Below, piece by piece: positions 9,189-18,328 of a stretch of 64,000 nucleotides of DNA. Position 1 is the stretch's first letter. Each line of letters begins with the position of its first letter. The stretch covers positions 868,001-932,000 of the forward strand of contig OZ244967.1 in the NCBI GenBank assembly GCA_965222695.1, written 5' to 3'. Below the pieces are notes generated by a model. It saw only the letters and a program-made list of their open reading frames with translations, had not been told where the DNA came from and made no database searches. Made by a program: the position numbers and the translations under genes. The DNA comes from UBA7957 sp965222695. Its GTDB lineage: Bacteria > Pseudomonadota > Gammaproteobacteria > Granulosicoccales > Granulosicoccaceae.

Positions 9189-10673
9189 ATGTCTTCGTCA
9201 ATCCTGCGACATATCAGAAATTACACTTCCGCGGGGCTGCTGGCGGCTCTTGGCGGAATCATATCCTTTCCGATATTAACCCGAAACCTCACCGTTGAAG
9301 AGTACGGTTTGCTGGGGTTGGTCACCTCCAGTGTTGCAGTGGCTGTCGCGATAGGGAAACTGGGTATACAGCACTCTGTAATACGTTTCTTCGCCCAGGT
9401 TGAAAACGATTCCGAACAAAGATGGTCGCTAAAGGAATTATATTCAACAGTGTTTTGTGCGTTGTTGTTTCTGGCGGTACTTCTGAGTCTGCTTTGGTTT
9501 ATCACCGGGACAATGCTGCTTCCCGGTTATATGAGCAGTGATGAGGCTCCCGGCTTGTTCCTTATCGCTACAGGCGTAGTCTTTCTCCGCTTGTTGGGCA
9601 GCGGTGTGGTGAATTTTCTTCGGGCTCAACAATACAGCGGCGTAGTCAGCATTTCCCACGTACTGCACAAGTATCTACACCTGATACTGATCATAATCGC
9701 TCTGGTTTTTAACCATTTAAATGCTGCAGTCGTCATCCTGTTCTTACTGCTTGCCGAATTTACAACTGTGGTATATGCAGCCCGCAAGCTTTGGCCGCGA
9801 TTCTCATTTGGAATTAAATCGTTTCAGCCCGGACTCGCCAGATCGTTAATTCTGTTCGGTCTGCCGTTAATGGCCTACGAGTCTTTGTCATTGGTTCTTC
9901 GATTGAGCGATCGCTACGTGATAGAGGCGTTGCTTGGGGAGAATGCACTGGGTCAATATTCAGCCTCCTACAATCTGACCGCCTATCTGGACATGATTAT
10001 TCTGTCCGGCATGGTTCAGGCCGTAAGACCCATGTATACCCAGATCTGGGAATCGGATGGCGCTCAGGCGACCCGGCTCTTCCTGGAACACGGTTTTCGT
10101 TTTTATGTCATCGTGGGGATTCCGCTGATACTGGCTTTTTCGGTGGTCGCGCCCGATCTTCTGGTGTTGCTTTCCGGCAAAAAATATCAGGCAGGCACAG
10201 CGATTATTCCCTATGTAGCGCTGAGTTTCTTTCTCGAAGGTGCCGTTTTGTTTCTGGGCGCCGGTCTTCATATCGGGAAAAACACCGGAGTTTTTCTCAA
10301 ATGGGCGTTACTGGCGGCTGTGTTAAATATCGGTTTGAATATCCTCCTGGTACCGCACTTCGGCTTGTTGGGTGCCGCAACCATGACTATCGTCTCCTAT
10401 TCGGTGTTTCTGCTTGGAGTCACGCACCGGTCGTTTAAATCGCTGGCGTTCGGCATCCCCGTTAAGCGCATCTTTACCGTTCCGGCTTTGGCCTTTCTGG
10501 TGTATCTGAGCCTGAGTCAGCTTGATTTGCGTAATCTGCTGTTGAATATGAGCGTGAAAGGGTTTTTGGCTGTGGTGATCTATGCAGCGATTCTGCTGTC
10601 GCTGGATGCCAAAATAAGAGATCATGTATTACAAGGTTTGAGTAAGTTTCGTTCCGGGAGCCCTGCGCCATGA
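9189..10673 (+). CDS. Polysaccharide flippase (Wzx / PST family)
   Basis: A 494-aa polytopic membrane protein with about 12-14 hydrophobic segments spread over the whole length. The start resembles Wzx proteins (RHIRNYTSAGLLAALGGIISFPILTRNLTVEEYGLLGL), including the conserved TR.L...EYG.. motif. It is expected to flip the undecaprenyl-linked repeat unit across the inner membrane. It lies 9 bases after the deacetylase-like gene and overlaps the next glycosyltransferase by 4 bases (ATGA type). Confidence 0.9.
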   Translation: MSSSILRHIRNYTSAGLLAALGGIISFPILTRNLTVEEYGLLGLVTSSVAVAVAIGKLGIQHSVIRFFAQVENDSEQRWSLKELYSTVFCALLFLAVLLSLLWFITGTMLLPGYMSSDEAPGLFLIATGVVFLRLLGSGVVNFLRAQQYSGVVSISHVLHKYLHLILIIIALVFNHLNAAVVILFLLLAEFTTVVYAARKLWPRFSFGIKSFQPGLARSLILFGLPLMAYESLSLVLRLSDRYVIEALLGENALGQYSASYNLTAYLDMIILSGMVQAVRPMYTQIWESDGAQATRLFLEHGFRFYVIVGIPLILAFSVVAPDLLVLLSGKKYQAGTAIIPYVALSFFLEGAVLFLGAGLHIGKNTGVFLKWALLAAVLNIGLNILLVPHFGLLGAATMTIVSYSVFLLGVTHRSFKSLAFGIPVKRIFTVPALAFLVYLSLSQLDLRNLLLNMSVKGFLAVVIYAAILLSLDAKIRDHVLQGLSKFRSGSPAP

Positions 10674-11791
10674 CCCTGATATTTATTCTGTCAGCCTTGT
10701 TTTGTATTTATACCTATTTTCTGTATCCGCTGCTGATCTGGTGGCTTTCAAAAACACGGCCTGCGCCGGAGACAAAACACCAAGAAAGCAATATATGGCC
10801 TGAAGTCAGCATTGTCCTGGCGGTGCACAACGAAGCGAAAAATATCCGTAAAAAGCTCGACATTCTGAGGCAAATCGACTACCCGAATCCATTGCAGATC
10901 GTTGTAGTGTCTGATGGTTCGGACGACGGAACCAATGAGTTCCTCGCTGAACAAGGCGATATTGATTTTTTCCAATATGCCGACGCGCGAGGGAAACCCA
11001 CGGCTCTGAATATCGGGATGGAAAGTGCGCGCGGTGAAATCGTTGTCTTTATGGACGCACGCCAAGGCGTTTCTCCCGATTGCGTCAAGCAGTTGGTGAA
11101 GCATTTTCACTCGCCGCAGGTGGGTGCGGTGAGCGGTGAACTCGTGATGACCAGGGGAGAAAACGAAGAGGCTGAAAATATCGGCCTTTACTGGCGATAT
11201 GAAAAGTGGATTCGTTCAGCCGAGAGCCGATACTATTCCACGGCGGGCGCGACAGGCGCTCTGTATGCGGTCCGGCGCTCTGATGTTATTTCCCTTCCCG
11301 CCGATACATTGTTAGACGATTTCGAAACACCGATTGCAACTCTGAAAAAGGGCAAACGCACGCTGTTCGAACCCGGAGCCGTTGCTTTCGACAAACCGTC
11401 GAGCACTGGCGGGGACGAATTCAGGCGCAAGGTTCGGACGCTGGCCGGGAACTACCAGTCCTTTGTACGCAATCCCTGGCTGTTTAATCCCGCCAGAAAC
11501 CGGATATTTTTACAGTTTTTATCGCACAAGGTGTTTCGCCTGCTGGTCCCCTATGCGATGTTAGCGGCACTCGTCAGCAGCGGACTATCTGAAAATTTCT
11601 GGATAAAATCACTGTTTTTTACACAGATCGTCTTTTATCTCGTGGGAATAGGGGCTTTTTTATCGTCTCGATTATCCCGTTTCCGTATAGCGAACTTTAT
11701 AAAAATTTTCCTGCAAATGAATTATGCAGCCGTATACGGCTTGTATCATTATCTTTCGCGTAAGAATCTGGTGCGATGGAAATCGGTATGA
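10670..11791 (+). CDS. Glycosyltransferase family 2 (membrane, processive-like)
   Basis: A 373-aa protein with an N-terminal membrane helix (LIFILSALFCIYTYFLYPLLIWW) and a GT2 GT-A domain. The domain contains VSIVLAVHNEAKNI, VVVSDGSDDGT and the metal-binding VFMDARQG. C-terminal membrane helices begin at about residue 285. The topology is like cellulose-synthase-type or IcaA-type family 2 enzymes, although the QXXRW motif is not recognisable (the nearest candidate is KVRTLAGNYQS). It sits between the flippase and a deacetylase gene and overlaps both. Confidence 0.87.
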   Translation: MTLIFILSALFCIYTYFLYPLLIWWLSKTRPAPETKHQESNIWPEVSIVLAVHNEAKNIRKKLDILRQIDYPNPLQIVVVSDGSDDGTNEFLAEQGDIDFFQYADARGKPTALNIGMESARGEIVVFMDARQGVSPDCVKQLVKHFHSPQVGAVSGELVMTRGENEEAENIGLYWRYEKWIRSAESRYYSTAGATGALYAVRRSDVISLPADTLLDDFETPIATLKKGKRTLFEPGAVAFDKPSSTGGDEFRRKVRTLAGNYQSFVRNPWLFNPARNRIFLQFLSHKVFRLLVPYAMLAALVSSGLSENFWIKSLFFTQIVFYLVGIGAFLSSRLSRFRIANFIKIFLQMNYAAVYGLYHYLSRKNLVRWKSV

Positions 11792-12543
11792 ATACCATTA
11801 TTTTAATGTATCACGCAATTTACCGGAACGAAGCTGAACTGGCGTCCCTCATTGCCACTGAAGACCGTCCCTATGCGGTTTCACGGGAAAGTTTCCAACG
11901 CCAACTGTCCATGGTCGTTGATCAATTGGCCAAAGACAAGCGTAGAGACATTATCATCAGTTTTGATGACGGCCATATCAGCAACCACAGCATCGCATTA
12001 CCGGAATTGGAAAAATATGGGCTAAAAGCGATTTTCTTTATAACCACTGATTTTATGCGCGAGAGACCCTATTTTTGCCGTCCCGAACAGATCAAATCGT
12101 TGTATGAGGCGGGTATGGAAATCGGCTCTCACGGTGCCAGCCACTGTTTTCTTGATGACGATCTTTCCCGGGAAGAACTTCTCTCGGAATTTGCCGATTC
12201 CAAGAGTGCGCTGGAGGAGGCGACAGGGTCGCCGGTAGTCTCAATATCTTTTCCGGGAGGCCGATATTCTAGAGATAGTGTCTCTTTGGCTTGTGGCTGC
12301 GGTTTTTCGCGATTCTATGGCTCCAGAGCCGGAATCAATGATAATCTAGGCACTGATGAAGCATCGCCACTGCGGCGGGTTGCGATACGACGAACCACAT
12401 CGGATAGTGAATTTCTACAAATCATATCCGCGAACGGTTCGTACTACTCGAAAATTGCCGTAAAACAAGCGCTGAAGTCCGGCTTGAGAAAATTACTGGG
12501 TAACAGGTTATATCATGGTCTCTACAAATCAGTCTCTGGTTAA
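11776..12543 (+). CDS. Polysaccharide deacetylase (NodB domain)
   Basis: A 255-aa carbohydrate esterase family 4-like protein. Motif 1 is ISFDDGH, motif 2 is GSHGASH and motif 3 is FPGGRY, so catalytic Asp and metal-binding Asp/His residues are present. It probably removes N- or O-acetyl groups from the growing polysaccharide. There is no signal peptide. An alternative ATG at 11788 gives an ATGA overlap with the previous stop and is equally plausible; the product would lose four residues. The end overlaps the polymerase gene by 29 bases. Confidence 0.85.
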   Translation: MEIGMNTIILMYHAIYRNEAELASLIATEDRPYAVSRESFQRQLSMVVDQLAKDKRRDIIISFDDGHISNHSIALPELEKYGLKAIFFITTDFMRERPYFCRPEQIKSLYEAGMEIGSHGASHCFLDDDLSREELLSEFADSKSALEEATGSPVVSISFPGGRYSRDSVSLACGCGFSRFYGSRAGINDNLGTDEASPLRRVAIRRTTSDSEFLQIISANGSYYSKIAVKQALKSGLRKLLGNRLYHGLYKSVSG

Positions 12544-14110
12544 AGTTGATAAGAACCTGATTCCGATTCCCGGTGAGGCAAAACCGGCGTCCAAGCGTAG
12601 CAAGCGCAAAGATAAGGTTCAACCCGGACGAAAGAAAGAGAAACCAACCTTTCCGCCGGTTTCTGAGTGGGTCGGAGTACTGGCATTTATGTCCTTGCCA
12701 GCGCTGGTGATTTTGTTTTCCAGCGTCTCCGGAACACCGCTTCCAAAACCACTGCTTTATGGCATTGCCGTCATACTGGGTCTGTACCTGATGGTACGTG
12801 CATACTTCAATGTCGAACTGGTTCTGGCAGTGGCCATTGTGTATATACCTTTTTCCAAAGTCATCGTGATACCGATTGCTCCGGGACTGAACGGCACCAA
12901 TGTTTTTCTATTGCTTCTCCTGGTGAGTGCTTTTTTTCAGGCGCAAAGAAAGAGAATTCCCCTTCTTGAGCTACTGCCCGGAGCTAAAGTCGTTTTCGGA
13001 TTCGCATTTCTGAGCGCATTATCCGGCGTCACTTTGTCGCTCAGACCGGGCGGTTTCGACTACTTTATGAGCGAAATCTGGCTGACGTATAAAGCCTGGC
13101 TCGATCAGTTCATTTTGTATTTTGCCGTTCTCAGTGCCATTCGCGATCGGGAACTTGCCAAAAGAGTGGTAATTTATACCATTATCGGATCCATGCTGGT
13201 GGTGTTTTACAGCGTGGACGAAATGCTGGAGAGAGCCGGCAGGTCGAATCTGGATCGCTCGCGTGTCGGCGGGCCGCTTTTGCAGCCGAATAACTTCGGC
13301 GGGTTTGTCGCTTACACCATGCTCCCGATCATTGCGATCTTCGTGATGTATATTGAGAGGCTGAAGGCATGGTTGATCACACCCTATTTGCTGGTTGCAT
13401 TAAAGCTGCTCATAACTTCCTTTTCCCGCGGCGCCTATGTGGCTTTGGCGGCGGGCGGTTTATTAATCGGTTATCTTCGCGGAAAAGGCTTTCTCGCCTT
13501 CTGGCTTTCCCTGATGATTGTGCTCTTACTGATTTTTCCAAGCCTGATACCCGAATCAATCGTCTCCAGATTGAGTAGCACTGAAAAGTCCGTTTCCACC
13601 ACAAGCCAGCAACTGGACAAAAGTTCACAAACACGGCTGGTAATGTGGGAAGCCGCTATTGAAATGACTGCTGAAGATCCGATCTTCGGTAAGGGCTTTA
13701 AGGCCTTCCCATTGCTGAAACAGCAATATGTCGATGTCAATGTCTTTGAAAGTGATCCTCACAGCATGTATTTTTATATCAGCTCACAAATGGGGATACC
13801 GACACTGGTATTTTTTATGTTGATGCTACTCAATATGTATGTGATGGGCAGGAAGCTGGCACAGAAAACGGATGACAGATTTATCCGGGGAATAGCCGTT
13901 GGCGGCGCAGGAGTTGCTACCTGCATGGCGGTAATCAATGTGTTCGGATCGCGTTTTATCAATATCGAATTCACATGCTATTTCCTGATCTACTACGTGG
14001 TTCTGCAATATTTATTGAACGAGCAGCTCACGAAAGAAAAAGTCCTTGATAAAGCGAAAAAGAAACGGCGGAACTTTCCCAGGCCAGAGAACCGACTAAA
14101 GGCTCGATAA
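12515..14110 (+). CDS. O-antigen ligase / Wzy-type polymerase family membrane protein
   Basis: A 531-aa polytopic inner-membrane protein with a cationic N-terminal tail (residues 1-50, many K/R). About 10-12 membrane segments follow, with a large periplasmic loop near 350-420 containing the RLVMWEAAIEM...DPIFGKGF segment typical of the Wzy_C/O-antigen-ligase family. It is the likely polymerase of the pathway. It starts inside the deacetylase gene and ends on the first base of the next ATG (TAATG). Confidence 0.85.
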   Translation: MVSTNQSLVKVDKNLIPIPGEAKPASKRSKRKDKVQPGRKKEKPTFPPVSEWVGVLAFMSLPALVILFSSVSGTPLPKPLLYGIAVILGLYLMVRAYFNVELVLAVAIVYIPFSKVIVIPIAPGLNGTNVFLLLLLVSAFFQAQRKRIPLLELLPGAKVVFGFAFLSALSGVTLSLRPGGFDYFMSEIWLTYKAWLDQFILYFAVLSAIRDRELAKRVVIYTIIGSMLVVFYSVDEMLERAGRSNLDRSRVGGPLLQPNNFGGFVAYTMLPIIAIFVMYIERLKAWLITPYLLVALKLLITSFSRGAYVALAAGGLLIGYLRGKGFLAFWLSLMIVLLLIFPSLIPESIVSRLSSTEKSVSTTSQQLDKSSQTRLVMWEAAIEMTAEDPIFGKGFKAFPLLKQQYVDVNVFESDPHSMYFYISSQMGIPTLVFFMLMLLNMYVMGRKLAQKTDDRFIRGIAVGGAGVATCMAVINVFGSRFINIEFTCYFLIYYVVLQYLLNEQLTKEKVLDKAKKKRRNFPRPENRLKAR

Positions 14111-15204
14111 TGTCCGGGCTTGTCGTACATGTCATTGATCGTTTGCCGCCCGACGGCGCGGAACGTTTAATTGCCGAAGTGCTGAAGAACCGTTCGGACC
14201 GCTATGACTACCGCGTATTGTGCCTGGTGGAAGGCGGTATTTTACAAAGGGAAATCGAGAAATGCGGAGTTCCAGTCACGGTACTCGGCAGGCGCAATGC
14301 TCGGGATCTGAAGCATGCCCTGGGTTTATTGCGTTGGTTTCGTCACTATAAACCCAAAATTGTACATACCCACCTGTTTACCGCCGATGCCTGGGGACGG
14401 ACTTTTGCATATCTGGCCCGTGTACCCGGCATTTTTTCCACAGTCCACAGTACCAATACCTGGAAAAGTCGATTGCATCTGGCCGTGGATCGTATATTAG
14501 CCGGGGTCAGCGATGCCGTCATTGCCTGTACGGAAGAGGTTAAACGTACGATCGCAGGCGAGGGAATTCCGGAAAAAAAGCTGGTTTGTATTCCCAACGG
14601 TGTGGATCTGTCCCGTATCGCGCGGGCAAACGAAACACATCTTGTCGCGGAATTTTCACTTGCGCCCGATGTTCCGGTATTTGCACTTGTCGGAAGGTTG
14701 CATCCGGCTAAAGGGCACAGCGATTTGATTCCTGTATTACAGCAGATTGCTGCTGAAGGTGAACGGTTTCATTGCCTGTTTATCGGCGATGGTGAACTAG
14801 AAGATACGCTTAAGTCTGAAATAAAAGCGTCGGGTCTGTGTGAATATGTCACATTTACCGGGTTTCGGCAGGACGTTATCGGTATTTTAAAGGGTTTGGA
14901 TTTTCTGATAATGCCCTCGCGTTGGGAAGGGTTGCCGATCAGTCTGCTGGAAAGTATGGCCTGTGGTACACCGGTAATCGCCAGCCGGGTCGGAGGAATA
15001 CCCGATGTAATCGAGCACGGTGTGGATGGTCTTTTGTATGAAAAGGGCGACAGGCATGCATTGAAATCGGCGATATTAAGCCTGACAGGGGATGTAACGC
15101 GTCGACGGTCCTTGGCCAATGCTGCGGTGGAGAAAATTCATCGGCAATACAGTGCGGCAAGCGTGGCCCGGGCCTATGAAGCCTTGTATGAACGGGTGAA
15201 ATAA
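14110..15204 (+). CDS. Glycosyltransferase family 4
   Basis: A 364-aa GT-B glycosyltransferase. It has the N-terminal GT4 start (VVHVIDRLPPDGAERLIAEVL, a G.ER/AE.L pattern), the donor-site VGRLHPAKGHSDLI, and the EX7E region in RWEGLPISLLESMACGTPVIASRVGGIPDVI. It adds one sugar of the repeat unit; specificity is unknown. It is translationally coupled to the polymerase upstream and followed 1 base later by a deacetylase gene. Confidence 0.9.
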   Translation: MSGLVVHVIDRLPPDGAERLIAEVLKNRSDRYDYRVLCLVEGGILQREIEKCGVPVTVLGRRNARDLKHALGLLRWFRHYKPKIVHTHLFTADAWGRTFAYLARVPGIFSTVHSTNTWKSRLHLAVDRILAGVSDAVIACTEEVKRTIAGEGIPEKKLVCIPNGVDLSRIARANETHLVAEFSLAPDVPVFALVGRLHPAKGHSDLIPVLQQIAAEGERFHCLFIGDGELEDTLKSEIKASGLCEYVTFTGFRQDVIGILKGLDFLIMPSRWEGLPISLLESMACGTPVIASRVGGIPDVIEHGVDGLLYEKGDRHALKSAILSLTGDVTRRRSLANAAVEKIHRQYSAASVARAYEALYERVK

Positions 15205-15205
15205 G

Positions 15206-16030
15206 ATGGAAGTATTGCGTGCTCTGCTGCCCCGGATAAGCCTGCCCCTGGCCAGGGCCTGGTACCTGATTAGACCCGGCGCCCGAATCCTGATGTACCA
15301 CCGGGTCACGGAGCGGGAAAGTTATGATCAGCTCAGTGTCAGCCCGCATAACTTCGAGAAACAGATTCATTGGTTGAGTCAACACCGGGATATTTATCCC
15401 TTGTCCGAAGTGATCAGTAGCATTAGGGCGGGGCGGGTAACTGCAAGTATGGTGGCTATCACCTTCGATGACGGCTACCTGGATAATCTGGAATGCGCGT
15501 TACCGATTCTGGAGAAGTACCACGTGCCGGCGACGATATTCATTACCAGTCACTTTGCAGCACAAAAACTTATTCATCCGCGTTACCGGGGCGAGGATAA
15601 GCGATTGCATTTGAATTGGCGCGAAGTGCGCAAATTGGCCGATCATCCGCTGATTGAGATCGGATCTCACACAGTCACTCATCCCATGTTATCGCAGATC
15701 AGTGACGCGGATGTCTTAAAAGAAATAAAAACCAGTAAAGAAGAAATCGAAAAATATACGGAGACGGAAGTTCACGAATTCTGTTATCCGGCGGGTAATT
15801 TTACAAACCGGGAGGAAAAACTGGTTGAGCAATGTGGTTATAGTGCTGCGGTCACGGTCAAGCCCGGCAGTAACCGGATTAACACCGGCATCTATGCGTT
15901 ACGGAGAACCGAGATTACCGACCGCGATACTTTAAGAATACTGGAGCAAAAGCTCGATGGGGCATTTGACCTGTTCCATTATCTGCTTGATATAAAACGC
16001 GAGTTGGTATTCTCCCGGCAGCGTCAGTAG
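15206..16030 (+). CDS. Polysaccharide deacetylase (NodB domain)
   Basis: A 274-aa NodB-domain protein with all three core motifs: ITFDDGYLDN (motif 1), GSHTVTHPML (motif 2, an HxxxHP metal site) and CYPAGNF (motif 3). It is the best-conserved of the three deacetylase-type proteins in the cluster. A short hydrophobic stretch near the start (LLPRISLPLARAWYLI) is not a convincing signal peptide. Together with the other two it implies that the polymer carries free amino or hydroxyl groups. Confidence 0.87.
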   Translation: MEVLRALLPRISLPLARAWYLIRPGARILMYHRVTERESYDQLSVSPHNFEKQIHWLSQHRDIYPLSEVISSIRAGRVTASMVAITFDDGYLDNLECALPILEKYHVPATIFITSHFAAQKLIHPRYRGEDKRLHLNWREVRKLADHPLIEIGSHTVTHPMLSQISDADVLKEIKTSKEEIEKYTETEVHEFCYPAGNFTNREEKLVEQCGYSAAVTVKPGSNRINTGIYALRRTEITDRDTLRILEQKLDGAFDLFHYLLDIKRELVFSRQRQ

Positions 16031-16049
16031 TACATACGACGGCATTTCG

Positions 16050-17174
16050 ATGAAAATTCTTTATTTAATGACAGAACCCTTTGGATATGGAGGTGTGCAA
16101 TCGGATCTGTTGGCGCTGAGCGAGGATTTGTCGGAAAAAGGTCATGAAGTTTTGGTAGCAACTTCTGAAGGAGAACTTTTAGATGAATTAATCTCGAAAG
16201 GCGCGGTGTTTATTGATATCGATTTTCATTTTTCCAGTCCGCTAAAATTGATTGAGTCGGCTCTTGCATTAAGAAAAGTTATTCGTGAGAACAACGTGGA
16301 GCTATTGGCCCCGCAATCTGTCCGCTCGACACTGGTCAGTTATTTCGCACTGCGTTTAATACCCTATTCTTACCGGGTAAAGTCAAGCCGCAGACGCTGC
16401 CCGATTGTAACAACTGTACACAATATCCATAATCCGATACATTTTAAATACGCGGGATTTATACTCAATCGGTGCGCGGATTATGTGATATTTGAATCGC
16501 ACTACGAGCGCAACCGTTTGTTGGAAAGCGGGCTTGCGGCATCCAAATCCGAAGTCGTACACAGTGGTATAGATACGGACAGATTTGCACCCGTACCGGT
16601 TAATCAGGCTTTGTTGCATGACTATGGAATCGACAAATCGGTTAACAAGGTGTTCGGTATTGTCGCGCGTCTGTCGGAGGAAAAAGGACATCAGTATTTA
16701 TTGAGAGCATTTAAAAAAGTGTTGAAAAACGAACCCGGCGCACGCCTGCTGGTAGTGGGAGACGGGCCGTTGATGGAGGAATTATTGCGGCAAAGGTCGG
16801 ATCTGCAATTGGAAAAAGAGGTCATATTTACCGGCGCACAGCGTAATATTCCTGACTATTTATCGATTTTTGACGTATTTGTTTTGTCTTCGACCCGTGA
16901 GTCTTTTCCTTTGGCCGCGAGAGAGGCAATGGCCGCTGGACGGCCGGTGATTGCTCCGCGTATCGGGGGTTGCCCGGAAGTGGTCGATGACAATAATACA
17001 GGTCTGTTGTTCGAAGCGACAAATATTGACGATCTGAGTGAGCAAATGCTGGAAATTCTGAGAGACAAGAAATACAATGAGTTTGGCGCTAGATCACGGC
17101 AACGGGTTGTTGACTTATTTTCCCGGAAACAATGGATTTCGGGGGATGAGAGAGTCTATTTAGGATTCGTATAG
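16050..17174 (+). CDS. Glycosyltransferase family 4
   Basis: A 374-aa GT4 enzyme. It starts MKILYLMTEPFGYGGVQSDLLALS, has the donor site VARLSEEKGHQYLLRAF, and the EX7E region in RESFPLAAREAMAAGRPVIAPRIGGCPEVV. It is the last gene of the polysaccharide cluster; downstream is a region without intact genes. The sugar transferred is unknown. Confidence 0.9.
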   Translation: MKILYLMTEPFGYGGVQSDLLALSEDLSEKGHEVLVATSEGELLDELISKGAVFIDIDFHFSSPLKLIESALALRKVIRENNVELLAPQSVRSTLVSYFALRLIPYSYRVKSSRRRCPIVTTVHNIHNPIHFKYAGFILNRCADYVIFESHYERNRLLESGLAASKSEVVHSGIDTDRFAPVPVNQALLHDYGIDKSVNKVFGIVARLSEEKGHQYLLRAFKKVLKNEPGARLLVVGDGPLMEELLRQRSDLQLEKEVIFTGAQRNIPDYLSIFDVFVLSSTRESFPLAAREAMAAGRPVIAPRIGGCPEVVDDNNTGLLFEATNIDDLSEQMLEILRDKKYNEFGARSRQRVVDLFSRKQWISGDERVYLGFV

Positions 17175-17190
17175 CATCTTGTCCGTAGGA

Positions 17191-17205
17191 GCGAGGCGTC
17201 CTCGC
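17191..17205. repeat. REP-like palindrome
   Basis: The perfect inverted repeat GCGAGG-CGT-CCTCGC lies just after the polysaccharide cluster, in the context GTAGGAGCGAGG. It resembles the REP elements (GTAGGAGCGAG...CTCGC) scattered in many gammaproteobacterial genomes. It could also aid transcription termination, though no T-run follows. Confidence 0.5.
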
Positions 17206-17370
17206 AATAATGTTCTTAAGTCAATGCCGGTGCCAGAACGGCTAACTTCACTTTTCGAAGACTTATGCAATTTGCATTCAAACTCTTCGAAATATGATTT
17301 TCACAAAATTAAGTACAAGAATTTACCTTGAACATAAGTATGTCTAAGTAAAAATCCGGACTGCTCACAA

Positions 17371-17466
17371 TCCAGTCGAGTTGTTGTCGCCGTCTGCGTT
17401 GCTCGAATTCACCGCTTTGAGTGAGGTCATGCCTGTATTTTTCGATCAGCTGCCAGAAGAATTTCA
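17371..17466 (-). pseudogene. 96-bp fragment duplicated from meaB
   Basis: This stretch matches 26664-26759 inside meaB at 92 of 96 positions with no gaps. In the meaB frame it encodes WQLIEKYRHDLTQSGEFEQ and flanking residues, but the similarity stops abruptly on both sides. It is therefore a dispersed gene fragment, not a functional copy. It lies in a ~500-base region (17175-17676) that otherwise lacks intact genes. Confidence 0.85.
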
Positions 17467-17667
17467 AGAGGCCATGCACTGACAAGATCCTCCCACGAAA
17501 AACCCTTGTCCAAGCGCACCGCTCGACCTGCAGCGTCGACAAATAAAACCTTCGGTTCGGCAGGAAACCCCAATGGCATCCCTACTTTGCTGGTCGGGAA
17601 TGACCAGATCCGGTGAGTTGGTATAACGCAGCAAAAACTCGCGATGGCGAGGCATGACAAATGTCAC
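17467..17667 (-). pseudogene. Probable frameshifted gene remnant
   Basis: Read leftward, one frame gives MPRHREFLLRYTNSPDLVIP. A second frame then continues as GMPLGFPAEPKVLFVDAAG and GFSWEDLVSAW, which look like real protein. The two frames would join with a one-base slip near 17585. I do not recognise the family. It runs into the meaB fragment, so it is likely decaying DNA. Confidence 0.35.
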
Positions 17668-17676
17668 CCTCAGCTC

Positions 17677-18228
17677 TCAATGCTGTTCGGAAATGGGCTT
17701 CACTTTCTGGTCTGAACCGACGATGTCACTGATGTCAGGTTCGGCTGTTACCGGTCCGCCAAGCGCAATCTCTTCTTCCGTAGCATCGCGTACACTGACT
17801 ATATCCAATCTGAAGATAACCTCGCGACCGCACAGCGGATTATTGCCATCGATGGTGACGGTTTTGTCGTCAACCCGAGTGACGATAAACGTCTTGGTGT
17901 TGCCCGCCTCACTTTCCATCAGGATGGACGTACCGACTTCTCGATATTCCTCGGGCACATTTTCGATTCTATCGGTGATAACCAGTGATTCGTCTCGCGG
18001 GCCAAACAGCGTGTTGCAGTCGATCGGGACTTCAATCACATCTCCCGGCAGCTTACCCTCCAGTTCGCTGGTTACCGGCGGAGCGAGAATCTCGTTAACC
18101 CCATGCACGTAACCAATCGGGAACTCGACCTCGGTCAGAACGCTTTTGGTTTTCGAATCTATAACCCTGTAGGTGAGTTCAACCAACTTTCCATCAGCAA
18201 CGGGATCTTCCATCGACATGTCGTTCAT
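17677..18228 (-). CDS. SlyD-like FKBP-type peptidyl-prolyl cis-trans isomerase
   Basis: A 183-aa cytosolic PPIase. It has the FKBP N-terminal strand (DGKLVELTYRVIDSKTKSVL), an inserted flap-like domain (about 70-125) as in SlyD, and the diagnostic return segment TIDGNNPLCGREVIFRLDIVSVRDATEEE. The C-terminal tail is acidic and lacks the His/Cys-rich metal tail of E. coli SlyD. It shares strand with the apr genes and a 117-aa unknown, suggesting a link with maturation of the sulfur-oxidation enzymes; this is inference from proximity. Start ATG 18228; an ATG five codons in (MEDPVADG) is possible. Confidence 0.82.
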   Translation of the reverse strand: MNDMSMEDPVADGKLVELTYRVIDSKTKSVLTEVEFPIGYVHGVNEILAPPVTSELEGKLPGDVIEVPIDCNTLFGPRDESLVITDRIENVPEEYREVGTSILMESEAGNTKTFIVTRVDDKTVTIDGNNPLCGREVIFRLDIVSVRDATEEEIALGGPVTAEPDISDIVGSDQKVKPISEQH

Positions 18229-18254
18229 ACGCTTTCTCCGCAGCTCACAGGCTT

Positions 18255-18281
18255 ACTAAGGAGAATGGTGATTTCCTTAGT
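18255..18281. other. Inverted repeat between slyD-like gene and 117-aa gene
   Basis: ACTAAGGA at 18255-18262 and TCCTTAGT at 18274-18281 form a perfect 8-bp stem with an 11-base loop in the 100-base gap between two leftward genes. No T-run follows in either direction, so it may be an attenuator, an operator or chance. Confidence 0.3.
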
Positions 18282-18328
18282 ACGATCAAAGACAGATAAA
18301 TCATTCATCGGATGGCAGGTCATAACCG

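Noticed and set aside
17175..17676. tRNA or small RNA gene in the gap
   Set aside because: No cloverleaf or TTCRA box was seen; the contents are explained as a REP-like palindrome, the meaB fragment and a gene remnant.
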